The notes beneath the pieces are model-generated. The model did not search any database. It saw nothing but the letters and a program-made list of their open reading frames with translations, and was not told where the DNA came from. Positions 23,201 through 34,900 of a stretch of 64,000 nt of DNA are shown in pieces. This DNA comes from Zygaena filipendulae. Lineage: Eukaryota; Arthropoda; Insecta; Lepidoptera; Zygaenidae. Positions within the stretch are counted from its first letter, which is position 1; each line of letters begins with the position of its first letter. The DNA lies in the NCBI GenBank assembly GCA_907165275.2, contig OU015649.1:14724001-14788000 (forward strand), in the 5' to 3' direction. The position numbers and the translations under genes are program-made.

Positions 23201-26200
23201 ACAGAAATTTAAAACTAAGACAGATAAAAAGTAAATACAGAGCAAAAGGCGGCCTTATTGCTAGAGGCAATCTGTTCTAGGCAACCTTAAGGTGATAGAG
23301 AGCTGTAAATAGATATTAGAAGCGGATGCTGGGTGCATAACGTAATACCTAGCTATATACTATATAAGGATAATACAACACTAATTTATTTATTTATTTA
23401 TAATACAAAAAAAGTTCACAGCATTACAGTAAAACTAAGGCACATAGATATCCTATAACACTAATAGGATAATACAACACTACTTCTGACATCGATTTCT
23501 ACGAGTTCTACAATATCTGCCGTTATAGTTCGCTAGGTAGATACTAAGCTAATAGCCAGTTTTTGCATATTTTGATATTACCATCTTACAGGTAAAATAA
23601 CAGGCAGAGGTTTTGTGAAAAGACTCAAGAAATTGTTCTGTTTCTACAAGCCTCCATTGCCGGCCGGCACATTTATACCTAGGTTTGTGGCCGCTGTAAA
23701 CATGGAGAGTTGCCTATATTCGCATCGATTGTCAAGTAAGTTCTACTGGGGTCAAATATGGGCTAGTCAACCAAATTTTAATTTTTAGTCCGTCTTGTAG
23801 ATTAATAAAAAATATTGGACACGTATTTTTTTCATTTTTTACGTAATCAAAAAATAATGGAGATACATTAGGTTGAAATGTCGCTTGACGTCACGCCGTG
23901 CTACCCGGGCACGACACGCCGACACGCCGGGCGTGTTGACTAATAAAAATGTGTCAACATGCCCATTAGAAAAAGTAAAAAATACGGGTCTATTATTTTT
24001 TAATAATCTACAAGACGGACTAAATAGAATTTTGATTTTCATACCCCCGGAAACAAAATGAAAAACACAAAGGCACCCAGCTGCTACATAGGTAAGGGTC
24101 ACCCCACGTACACTCCCTTCGCCAGGGTCGATTATAATGCGGGTTGAAGAGTATCGATTCATGTGAGGAGACCCTTACCGATGCAGGGGTGGGTGGTGTA
24201 TTTTGTGATAGACGAGATTTGATTTAGTTTTTCATCATTTAAGTAAGTACGTATAGAATCGATATTAATACCTATTATATTTTTAAATTCACATAGGTAA
24301 TGCATTGAGTACATCTCTACATTCCATAATTGTTTTCATATTATCTAGCGTATTTTTGTTTAAAACAGATCCGCTGCATCCCGAATATTGCATGTCCGGT
24401 TGCAGTAATTTCTATTTAGGGGATCGAACAAGGTAAACCTATTAATTATTAGAAATACATTTCCAAATTTATTAGATTTAACTAATCCTTGGGTTTAAGG
24501 AATCTTTATTTCTTATAAGAACATTATAGTTCACTCAAAATAAAATACAAATAAGTAGACTATAATTAAGGTTTTGACGTAGATACATAACAATTTTTTC
24601 AATTTATATTTGTACGTGTTTATGTAATCGCATTTTTTAATGTCGTTAGTAACGTATTGTACAGCTGCGCTCCCTTAAATAATATCGTTTTCTTCCCATA
24701 ATTTGTCCGTGCGTTAGCAATTTCAAGTTTAAATTTATTCCGAAAAGTGTATTCCTTTATCTGTTTAACCTATATTACGAATAATACTTTAAGCTCTTCT
24801 GCTGCCACAATCCTTAGCTCACTTGGACTTTGTGTACATTTAAAGTTATTATTAAAAAGAAATCCTTACACACTAAATGGATGCTACTTTGGTTAGAAGA
24901 GTCAAGACATTTATTGCAAAAATCCACGGTACATTGCAGTCATACAATTTAACCATTAATTTTGCGTCGATTTCAGAGCAAATAACCTTTTTCAGGCGGA
25001 ATGTGATATAGTACCTACCCTGGAGCCGCCTAAAACTAATAGGTACTTAAAGATTGAATTAATTATAATTATGTACTTTTCTTTTTCCGCCGGTGGCGTC
25101 CTTTATGCCCAGTCCGTATGTACAACTGCACGTAGTAAGGGAGACGCCTGGCACGCAGAAACTTGAAGATCGCATCGAAGAGCTGGTATGATCGACCCTT
25201 ACAATTATGAATTGAACGTCATTTGAACCAAGCAACACGCGAAAAACAGTGATATTTTAGCATAATATAGGTTATCCATTATAGTTAGGGCATGAAGGAT
25301 GCTTGCTTCATGAGCTAGGATAATATACATCACTAACTTATTGGTACTTGGTAGGTATATATTTACCACCCAGTACCCACATGGGTAGTCTCTATACAAT
25401 ATTTTTAGTTAACTTCGATCAATAAGTTCACTTTATCGAAAATATAATGAAGCTTTATCGCGAAAGCGTAACAAACTAACTCACTTTCGCATTTATAATA
25501 TTAGTAAAGATTGCGATATTTATGCATAAGGTATATTATGCTTATTAGATATATTAAATAAAATATCTAATTATACTAATATGGAAAAATATTTAATGTG
25601 GATTCAGGAGATCGAAGACGAACAGTTTTGTCAGTGCTTCGATGGGACGCGGGTGACAGGTAAGGGTTGTGATTCTTCTTTTTTACGTTCAATTTAAAAG
25701 AAATGTAATGTCTCAATTCAGTCTTTCAAAAAAATTTCTTTATCGTCTTTAACGTATTAGTTCAAAGTGTTTATTTTATTACAACTTATGACGTTGCGTA
25801 GTTTTAAAAATCTAAGCATAAATATAGGGACAGACAGATAGCGGGAAGCAACTTTGTTTTAAACTATGTAGTAATTTATATCGATCAAAATTTGTTTGTC
25901 TCCAAGTCTGTCATTTTTTAGATTACGCAACCCGCTGTGTATACTGTATCCTTTCTGATATAAATAGTTCAGTTTAATATAAATAAGCTCAACTTTGATA
26001 ATAAAACCTACTCGTTTTATTTTTGTTGTTTACCAAAGTCTAAAGCCTCGAATCCGGCTCGAAGGACCATTCCAATAAGTTACGTTCTTTTCTAGCGGGG
26101 ACACAAATACGAGTCGGTTGTAACGAAATGTGCCAATTGGGATCTGATGCCAAAGTCATGTATCCGAGTGAGCCGGTTTCCGTGGTAAAGGACATTGAGG

Positions 26201-29200
26201 GGTCCACACTTCAAGTGTCCAAAGTGGACAACTTCTTCTACACCCTGCGTGGTAATGAAAAGTTAGTTTACCCTCGGTTTCGTTAGGACATGCCGGATTA
26301 CTGCCAAAGAGCTATATATAAAGCAGCATTATCTCTATCTGTAAGCATTTTATCTGTCCATCGACAGAAAACACGATAGCGAGTTTAATGTATTTTTAGG
26401 AAGTTGATACATTAACTAAAAGTTTTCCCTTTGTAAAATCTATAGGTAACTCAATGCAGGCTTAATGAATCTACCTTTAGCTAGAATAGTAGAGCACAGA
26501 ACAGAAAATAACATAATATATAGAAGGGACATCAACTTAGTTTAGTGTGAAAACAGATGAAAACCGGTGTCGCCGGGTGATTTTCGCAAACAAAACTATT
26601 CATCACGCATTAAAACATTCATTAACGTAAAGAAATGTATCAAACGCTTTATGGTGGTTTTTACTTAGTCACTGTTTTAAAAATTCACAGTTTTGGGAAT
26701 ATTGTGGTAAATATACTTGGGATAGCAGCAAAGAAGTTTTGACCAAGTTAGAGCATTTGCTCTAACTTCCTTTGCAACAATGGCGCGCCTGCTCCGCCTA
26801 CATGTCCTCTCTAGTTAATTAATTTGCTCTGTGATCTAGAGCGTTCCTTTTTCGATATATATGTATTTTATTTTAAGTGTTTTTTCTTGAATTTTTTGTC
26901 TCTTACTGGACTTATCTTTCCTTTACTCAATTTTTGTTAATACTAACTGTGCCCCGCGTTTTCACCCGCGTGAGTCTCCGAATTCCCTCAGGAACTCCAA
27001 AGCACATTTTTGTTCAAAAATTAAATAAAATATCTGGAAAGGGCTACCCTTGTTATCTAGGGGTATAAAAATAGCCTACGACCTATTCTCAGCGCTACCA
27101 AGTATACACAAAACATTTCATAGAAATCGATCAAGGTGTTTCGGAGGAGTTCGATAGCAAACACTGCGACACGAGATTTTTATAAGATGAACTGTAACTT
27201 TCAGGAAAGAACCCCGTAATCCCAATACGGTGATGACTTACATTGCATTGCACGTGCCAGCCTACAAAAGGTGATATATTTTTTCTAACGATTTCCAAAA
27301 AAGGGTGTTTTAACAAAAAAAAATAATATAATTGTGTTCTTTCAGTATCAAGAACAAATACGTATCCGCGAAGCAAATATATTCTTCAATCTTCAAGTTC
27401 GAGGGTATGCATATTGCATATACCTACTATATTTATATAGTTCTTTAATAATTAATTAGGCTGTATTATTGTATAAAATCAACAGCTATTTTAAATAATA
27501 AAATGGATTATAAGTCATAAAAATATTTATAGGAAATTGTACCTTGGTATATGTATTATGTAGTTCTACTATGGGTGCAGTTTTTAACCCAGAGAATATT
27601 CTTTAAAATTTCAGAGGAGAAGCCGAGAAAGGAGTCACAGTTAGTACCTATAATTTCCACTAATTGCATTTTTTTTTAAATATATAATTATATACATAAA
27701 TGCAAAAATTAACAGAGCCACCTTATGCGGAATGGATTCCGATGGGTACTCGTATATAACACTCGATGGGGAATCGATTAAAGAGAAACAACGCTCGAGC
27801 TATGGAGTTGAAACTCCAGAAGAATCTCTTATTAAACTTTATTCCACTGGAACTAAAAATGCTTGCAAATCCAGCACAAACACCTCGTACCAATCGAGTA
27901 TAATGAAAAGAAAGGCAAACTACCGCTCCGGCGGAAACACCAGCAAGGTCAGTTTTAATTTTGATATAATGGAATCGACCATTTTGGAAAACGAGAACAG
28001 TGACCCCGAAACTGATGGTGGAGAATCAAAATTTCAGGGTGAAATTGAAAAAGGAAACACAAAAATAGACCAATCTAGCAGCATTGTCGTGGACAATGAT
28101 AAAACCCAATTTAAAGATGATGAAATTGATTACGTGTGCCCCGAATATGGATTATCCCAAAGCCAAGAGATCCAAAAACAAGAATACCAAAGCAAAGAAA
28201 CTCAAGAACCTCAACTGAAAGAGTCACGTTCTAAACATACGCAATCAGATGTATGGTATTCACTCGTTCGAAAGACAGATAGCTCTGAAATTGAATCGAA
28301 TTTAAGCCTTAATACCTGTGATAACACTGAAATTGTAACAAAAGAGCCAAGATGTAAGAAATGTTATAAGAGAATTGTGTTTAAAAGAAACAATCACGTT
28401 GAAGGTAAATTAGCAAAAGGAGCGTTAAAAATGTTGGTCGTAAACAGTAGTTCTTCACATAGAGTAGACAAGGCTGAGGTTACCGGAGAGTCGTCAAGCA
28501 ACGTTCAAGCTAAACAGGCTTTGAGCAAAGCTTACGGCATAAGAGAGTAAGTTAATTAATGATTTATAAGGCAATAAATTTGATATTATCAACTATTTTA
28601 ATTTTTTGCCTCCTTTTTAGGTTTAAAAGTAATATTTCCAAAATCGGAAGAGACATGTTTTCTCTATTCTCAGATATAATAGGTGAGTACTACATAATAT
28701 GTTAGTAACATTTGTAAGTATAGTATGAATATCATAAGAATGGTATAATGGTAACTAATATTATGAATACGAAAGTGAGTTTGTTTACTTGTTTGTTACG
28801 CTTTCATGGTTGGACGGCTCAACCGATCACCATGAAATTTTGCATACACGTTGTCAGGGGTACAGAGAAGGACATAGGGTACTTTGTCCCGGAAATCCTG
28901 TGGGAACTTCGAAATTAACGCGGGTGAAACCGCGGGGAACAGCTAATAATTAATAAATCTAGATGACTTTACTGCTTTAACAGTAATTAAAAGTATTTAC
29001 AAAAAATTTCAGAAAGAATACCACCTCGTAAACAATGGTGAGTCTTTAATACATTACTTACTAATGTCATTATTTATGTATAAATTACAATTGTTTAGAA
29101 GCAAGGATTGCTTTTGTCGCTCTTTTTAACCGACTTCCCAAAAAGGAGGAGGTTCTCAATTCGACGCGTATGTTTTTTTTCTTATACCTACTGCATGTCT

Positions 29201-31148
29201 AAGGTTTTGGGAAAGTAAGATTGTTGCAAGAGTTTCTTCGAATAATAGCAAATTTGTGACGCAATTTATGCATTTATCCAGATCCAGGTTCAGTTAATTA
29301 TTATTGAAATTGCCTTAACTGTTATACAAACATACCTATAGGTATTTGTAATAAATAGGTATATATTCCTATCTGATTTGTATAGTTTTGTATGCGTCCT
29401 AGTTTGCGATTCTTCCTGCCTGGGATTTGGAAACTTGTACCTGACGTTATCATCAAATTCGAATCAAGTCAAATTTGATAATTTTGAATAATTTCATACT
29501 TACTGATAAATAGACAAAGTTGAACGCAGTCTGCCCACTGAAGGAGTGATAATTTTGAATCTCCTTCAGTGGACAGACTGCGTTCAACTTTGCCTATTTA
29601 TCTATCATTAAGTAACTAAGCTAGCTTAGTATAATGTAGCTTTTAAATAGAGAAAATCCAGGGTCGGTTCAGTAGTAGTTCTACAGATTGCATGCAAAAC
29701 AAGAAATTTACCTCTTCATAGTAGTAAACTCAACTACACTTTGATCTTAGCCAAAAGGCCGAGAAGCGATAAAGTAAACTCAATGTCTGTCGTTGTAGGA
29801 GTGACGCTACAAATGACATATTGGCACAATCATCTAACAAGTGTCTTACTTCGGATTCGCACTCTCTAAAGATGACGGTTGTTGATGTGAGCTCCTCTCG
29901 AAAACTTAACGCCGACCAATCATCGCATTTGAAGACTGATAAAAACTATCACTATGCGGAAATCACGGAATTGAGTAAAATACTAAAGTTGAAGCAGTCA
30001 GTAATTTTTTTTTTATGTCATGATCAAAGTGCTATTTTAGTTTCTGATGGAGATACATATTACATACCTAAAAAAATGTTTTTTTTTTTCAACAGACTCA
30101 AGGGCAATATTTCAAAATTTGGAAAAGATATGTACTCCTTGCTCTCCGGCGATATCAGAGGTAAGAACTTTATAATTTGCTGTGAGTTTTCCGTCAACTT
30201 TATGCATTACCAATATACCTATACTCACTACCTTTATTTTTTTTGTTATTGTAGATGATACCACGTTACAAAAACCTCGGTAAGTATTAAATTCATACCT
30301 TTAAGCTTTGTTTGTTATCAATTTGGTAATATCCTCATTTTAATTCTAGTGACAACTTTGGATACCGAAAGAATAGCGGATCATCTGAAACTAAACAAAC
30401 GCTAGAAGCTGATTTAAGAGAACCCGGAAAGTTAATGCGACTTAAAATGATGTCTTGCAATGATGATAATATAATGAGAAATCTCGCAATCAGCTCAAAA
30501 ACTTTCAAGGGCTGTAAGTGTTCCAGTATTCTTAAAAACTCGTCAAAAGCACTCACTATTCCGGGTAAACGATTCAAATCTATTATAAAGAAACCAGCTA
30601 TGATTAAAATTACAGATGAAATACCCCAAACAGATACCGAAAAATCACCAAGTAAAATGGAAGATGCTCAAAATACATCTGAAATGGAGCCCAGATGTCA
30701 AAAATTAGATATCATTGGAACACAAGATACGTCATGCGAACAAAAACCGAAATGCGAGAATAAAGAAGAGAATATTGCATTAAAAACAAAAGAATTGAAT
30801 GAAATTAAAAATGAAATTTATAGTGATGATAGTGAAAAAACTAAAGTCACGGATTCAATAAGTATTGTGAGTGATAACAATATGATAAAAAAACTCGAAG
30901 ATCATAAGATTCAATACGAAAATACTCTTGACGAAATATGGAAAGGTCAAATAGATAATACAAGTTTTTGTGGTAAATCAAATGATGCAAATCCCGAATG
31001 TGACAGTTCTTATTTGGCGATAAATGAAAGTAATCTACAAGCAAGTGTCAAAATACCTGATGAGTGTGAAGACAGTCATGAAAAAACTCATACTAAAGAT
31101 TCGCAATCATTTCAATCGACTACTCCTTCTGTGAATTCACCAGAGTAA
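20271..31148 (+). CDS. Gene A: unrecognised Cys-rich protein, paralogue of gene B
   Basis: Seventeen exons join in phase to 984 aa: 20271-20447, 22590-22713, 23592-23735, 24369-24432, 25113-25185, 25608-25659, 26096-26261, 27205-27270, 27346-27404, 27615-27639, 27716-28546, 28621-28682, 29013-29037, 29799-29996, 30096-30160, 30255-30279, 30350-31148. I do not recognise the family. Visible features are an N-terminal EREWFKKQYEREIGAPP motif, a C-x-C-x4-C-x-C cluster (CSCPMMKCTC), PPLPAGTFIPR, EYCMSGCSNFYL, and a low-complexity polar 277-residue exon 11 with KCKKCYKR. The end of exon 11 with exons 12-13 is repeated as exons 14-16 (NISKIGRDMFSLF versus NISKFGKDMYSLL). No signal peptide or membrane segment. 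Exons 1-5 match gene B in order, size and phase. The exon structure is read from splice sites, so small errors are possible. Confidence 0.78.
20669..20780 (+). repeat. Family S repeat, 5' part
   Basis: A well-preserved head (agctgttccccgcggtttca) in intron 1 of gene A. It stops at gtaaaatttaag. Confidence 0.6.
20985..21235. repeat. Inverted pair of family S fragments
   Basis: cacaaccgatcatcgtgaaa near 20989 is inverted near 21137-21153, with a central palindrome ttccggactgtccgga. The right side continues into a normal family S tail ending ataatattagtaaggat. Confidence 0.6.
21430..21575 (+). repeat. Family S repeat, partial
   Basis: A plus-strand copy from taatttcggagttcccgc to gcgtgattgagtaaacg. 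Confidence 0.5.
22013..22068. repeat. Short hairpin, gene A intron 1
   Basis: aattgaggagatagtttta is nearly perfectly inverted as aaaactatctcttcaatt, with a loop of about 18 bases. Confidence 0.45.
22248..22566 (-). repeat. Inverted copy of gene A exon 13 and flanks in intron 1
   Basis: The reverse complement of this block matches 28757-29066 nearly base for base. It includes the intron, acceptor, all 25 bases of exon 13 (agaataccacctcgtaaaca) and the donor, plus a whole family S repeat. It ends 23 bp before exon 2 on the opposite strand. Confidence 0.85.
22805..23045. mobile_element. Palindromic MITE family P, copy 1
   Basis: Almost the whole element is an inverted repeat: ccgccgcactcagagt at the left and ctctgagtgcggccg at the right, with arms sharing acttagttaagtatagattt. 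TAA flanks both sides (22802-22804, 23046-23048), a likely target duplication. In gene A intron 2. Confidence 0.75.
23165..23290. repeat. LINE-like 3' tail fragment
   Basis: Contains atgctttattgcc, then gcaaaaggcggccttattgc and aatctgttctaggcaacctt. This layout resembles the 3' ends of lepidopteran non-LTR elements. Pattern recognition only. Confidence 0.4.
23757..24058. mobile_element. MITE family D, copy 5
   Basis: Arms tttagtccgtcttgtagatt and aatctacaagacggacta are inverted. The core carries an unusual GC-rich acacgccgacacgccggg stretch. In gene A intron 3. Confidence 0.65.
25440..25512 (+). repeat. Family S tail fragment
   Basis: Only the 3' tail remains (gcgaaagcgtaacaaac to ataatattagtaaagatt). 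In gene A intron 5. Confidence 0.5.
26495..26833. mobile_element. MITE family T, copy 2
   Basis: Direct-orientation match to 14212-14512 with the same imperfect inverted ends and an extra ~40-bp stretch in the middle. In gene A intron 7. Confidence 0.65.
26942..27165 (+). repeat. Family S repeat, diverged
   Basis: Head taactgtgccccgcgttttc and ggaactcc block, with a different tail. Confidence 0.5.
28757..28948 (-). repeat. Family S repeat in gene A intron 12
   Basis: A full-length reversed copy. It is the copy duplicated in inverted form at 22378-22566. Confidence 0.7.
29505..29602. repeat. 98-nt near-perfect hairpin in gene A intron 13
   Basis: Two 42-base arms, starting gataaatagacaaagttgaa on the left and ending ttcaactttgcctatttatc on the right, pair with about two mismatches around a 14-base loop. 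The size is like a pre-miRNA or a very small foldback element. Confidence 0.6.
29733..29770 (-). pseudogene. U2 snRNA 5'-end fragment (3'-truncated retroinsertion)
   Basis: On the minus strand these 38 bases read as the first nucleotides of U2 snRNA, beginning atcgcttctcggccttttgg and ending before the branch-binding region is complete. The 11-mer agtaaactcaa lies on both sides (29723-29733 and 29773-29783), a target-site duplication. Too short to be functional. Confidence 0.8.
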
Positions 31149-31976
31149 ACCTGCAAGAGAAATACTGACCAGCAGTAAAGCAATATTAGATCCTAAACAA
31201 TAAAGTACCTACCTGGCTAGTTAAAGATCAGAAAATATGAAAGGGAAGAACATTTAAAATAGAATGTATTTGTTAGGATGAAAACGGTAATTGAATTTGT
31301 CTAGTAGTTTTTACGCACGTAGCTTCAAAATTGATTTAGGTAATTAACTAGGATTTTGTTACAAACAATAATTTATTTTCTTTAGGCCAAGAAATTTTTC
31401 AAAAATTAATAAAAATAATTTTGTATTTTTGGTTTGCTGACTTACAATATTGTATATAATAATTATAAAATAACACAATCTGCATTTAATAAGAATATGT
31501 TCCTGTGCTAAAAACACTATCATCTTTTATTTATTTTTCTCAAATATTAACGATTGCGTTCCATGGACATAATATCTCATAATATGTTACTTGCATCAAA
31601 GAGAATATAACCACTTGTAATGATTTGTGACTGACGGAATTTCGAATTTTCTTCATTTTAAAGTTCAATTTCACATGGAAACGATGAAAAAATATCAAAA
31701 GAAACGTTTAAAATTATAGATTTTGTTTTTATATAATATGTATTGGTCAAATCGCGGCAAGAAAAGTATAACTTGATAAATAATTACCTATGTTTATCGA
31801 TTAAATCGTATAGCTGAAAATTTGTCAATTTGTGGTTATATTCTCCAAAGAATTCTCTATAATTTCTCTGAATATGGGCTACATACTGTTGGTGCTACAT
31901 AAATAAATAAAATTATGTTTACCAAAATGGAAGATAACTATTATGAGTAAGACAACAAAAAAATATTGGCTTAGTA
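31149..31976. other. Spacer between tandem genes A and B
   Basis: An AT-rich spacer of 828 bases with no repeat that I recognise. It carries the gene A poly(A) signal AATAAA at 31199-31204 and must contain the gene B promoter, for which I see no clear core motif. Confidence 0.5.
31199..31204 (+). terminator. Polyadenylation signal for gene A
   Basis: AATAAA 51 bases after the gene A stop. Confidence 0.45.
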
Positions 31977-34900
31977 ATGACTGAGGAAGGAACGACCATC
32001 TCAAGGTTCGTAACAGAACGAGAATGGTTCAGGCTTCAATACGACCGACACGTCGGCCCACCGCCTGATCAAAGTAATGAACCTAAATTTAAAGAAGTGT
32101 TTGCCGAGATACGAAGAAAAGCTGAACATAGGCCCGTTAAAGAAGCGAAATATATCAAAGAGGCAAGTACTAATAGAAGAACTAGAGGAACTACGGTAGC
32201 TTCATATAAGTAAAAGAATTTTCAAAATCGGTTCCGTAGATCCCCGACAACGTCACAAACTCACAAATTCACAAACTTTACCTCTTTATAATATCACTAG
32301 CTGACCCCCGCGGTTTCACCCGCGGTAATTTCGGAGTTCCCGCGGGGATTCCGCGATAAAAAGTACTTTATGTTACTCAGGATCACTTTGGCTTCCTATC
32401 TAAATAAATGAAAGATTTTTCAAAATCGGATACATAATTATTAAAATATAATAAGATTGTAACGAAAAGGAAATTCCTGCACATTGAAGATATTAAAAAA
32501 AAAATACTGAATTAATATTAAGAATATCGCAGCAGAATTGTACGCGCTTCGTTAAAAACTAGAACGTAATGTAGGAAACGGGGTTTTCACGCTGGCATAT
32601 TAATATATGTATAGCAATATTACATAGAATGTAGGCTTATATAGGCTTTGTTTCATTGAAATAGAATTGGGAGAAGTTTGAAATTTAAAGACTACGTCTT
32701 GATTAAATTGATTTGATCTAAATATTGCTTGAAAACTACTTACAGGCGTAACAAACACCAGCGTAGTTCCAAAAAACCACGTGAGTGGAGCTACGCAAGT
32801 TGCTACGTATAGTTTCCTATATTTTTCACTTTTCATTTCACATTTCACTTCACTTTGTATTGCGTGCACAGGTACCACTACGTGATGAAGACGTCACCTA
32901 TTTGGACTGGAAAGCGGCACCTCCAATGGTCTATTGCTCCTGTCCACAAACGAAATGCATATGCAATAGTAACAAACTGCTAGACGATCAAGATATACCG
33001 ACAGGTACTTGAGATTCAAGATTTAATGTAGTAATAATGAAAGAATTTAATGCGGCGCTTATATAAGATGTGGTAAAATTAGCTACAAATATTCACAGGG
33101 CTGAAAGGATACGTTATAGCAAACAGGATATAAGCGAAAAAATAGTGACGAGTAATTTAATACTAACGGCCGCACCCAGAGTCGACTTTATAATGATTAC
33201 TTAGTTAAGTATAGATTTTTAAAACAAAACTGCCGCAATCAGAGACGTTAAATTAATGTTAATTGGCATTTAATGAGATGTAACTTAATTAGTTAAATAT
33301 CAATTAACATTAATTTCTTAAACTTGTCTGATTGCGGCAGTTTTGTTTTAAAAATCTATACTTAACTAAGTAATCATTAAAGTCGACTCTGAGTGCGGCG
33401 GTAAGTGTGATTTCATCTTGATATAGAGAAATCCTGCGGGAATTCTCTCAACGTCATTTGTTTACCTTATAAGTCAACATTGTTAAGGGCGTCTATTTAA
33501 TTAGTCTAAGTGCATGTCAAACTGTGATTGTGTATTGTCCTATTATATTAACATGTTAATGTCGAAATAAAGAAAAGAAAATTAAATTAAATTCCGAAAA
33601 TTGACGCGGGTGAGTTGTTATGAAACATAATTTTCAGGCAAACGATACGAGCCCAATATCTTCCAAAGGATATTCAGCTGTTGCTGTTCATATTCAGCAC
33701 CCGAACCGGCGGGCACGCTCATCCCGAGATTGCAGATAGCAGCCAGGACCGAGATGGCTGTGACCAATGCCATGGTGGAGAGAGGGTTAAGTGAGTTGTA
33801 TTTCATTCAGGCCTCATTTACGAATTAGTACCTACCATGTGTTCTCGCGCTAACTAGAAGAATCAGTACGAAGATGTTCAGCGTCAAAATTAGCAACAGT
33901 TCCCAGCGGTTTCACCCGCGTGCACGCTTTTTTTTTCCGCGGGAACTCTTCGTTCTGGGATAAAAAGTATCCTATACAGGATGAAAGGATCCTTTGTCAC
34001 TCAGGGATACTGTAGCTTCAAATCATTGAAAGAATATTTAGAAATGGTTCAGTAGTTACATAGATTATTCCCTACGTCCACAAATTTTATCCTCCATATA
34101 TATTAAACTAGCTGTGCCCCGCGGTTTCACCCACGATAATTTAGGAGTTCCCGCGGGAATACCGCGATAAAAGTACTTTAAATTAAATTAAGATACTTAA
34201 TTTTAAGTAAAAAATTTTAAAACAAAATTACCACAATGAGAAATGTTCATTAAATTAATGCGAATTGGCATTTGAATAATTAAGTAAAATTTAGTAAAAT
34301 GCCGATTAACATTAATTCAATGAACGTCTCTGATTGCGGCAATTTGTTTTTAATAATCTTTACTTAAAATTAAGTAATCATTAAAAAAAATTCTGAGTGC
34401 GGCCATTATTATTGTAGACTATAGCCTTGTATTATGCAAGGGCATATCATCTCGTCAAGCCAATTAACACGTACACAATAAAGCAGGAACCTAATAAACG
34501 TTATAAAAGAATATTTTGTATATCTAGTATCTACATCTGCTCATTGCTCTATAATAAAAGTATTTATTGCTTACTTATCTTTATGACAGTAAATCGCTAA
34601 ATAGGTGCTTACAGAAAAAAATACGTTGTCGTACGTTATAAAAAAACTTATTGATAATGACGTGATGAAAAAAAATTGTTCTCAATTGCAGCGAACGAAA
34701 TGGGCCCAGAATTTTGTATGTCGGGATGTCAAAAATTTTATTTGCATGAAAAACAGTTGAAATCGCCGCAGTCACAATCTAAATCGGACATACAGTAAGT
34801 CGGAATAGTTTATGTGTTGATGATGAGAGAGCTCGAGAGATCTCAGCCACGCCCGCTGCATTTCATACGAGTAAATCGATTGAATAGGTACAGCTAGGCT

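Noticed and set aside
26251..26290. Gene A exon 7 donor at CGT G|GTAATG
   Set aside because: It leaves one base and gives a stop in exon 8; AA|GTTAGT at 26261 keeps the frame open.
29733..29770. A functional U2 snRNA gene
   Set aside because: Only 38 bases of the 5' end are present, with no Sm site, 3' hairpins or promoter element.
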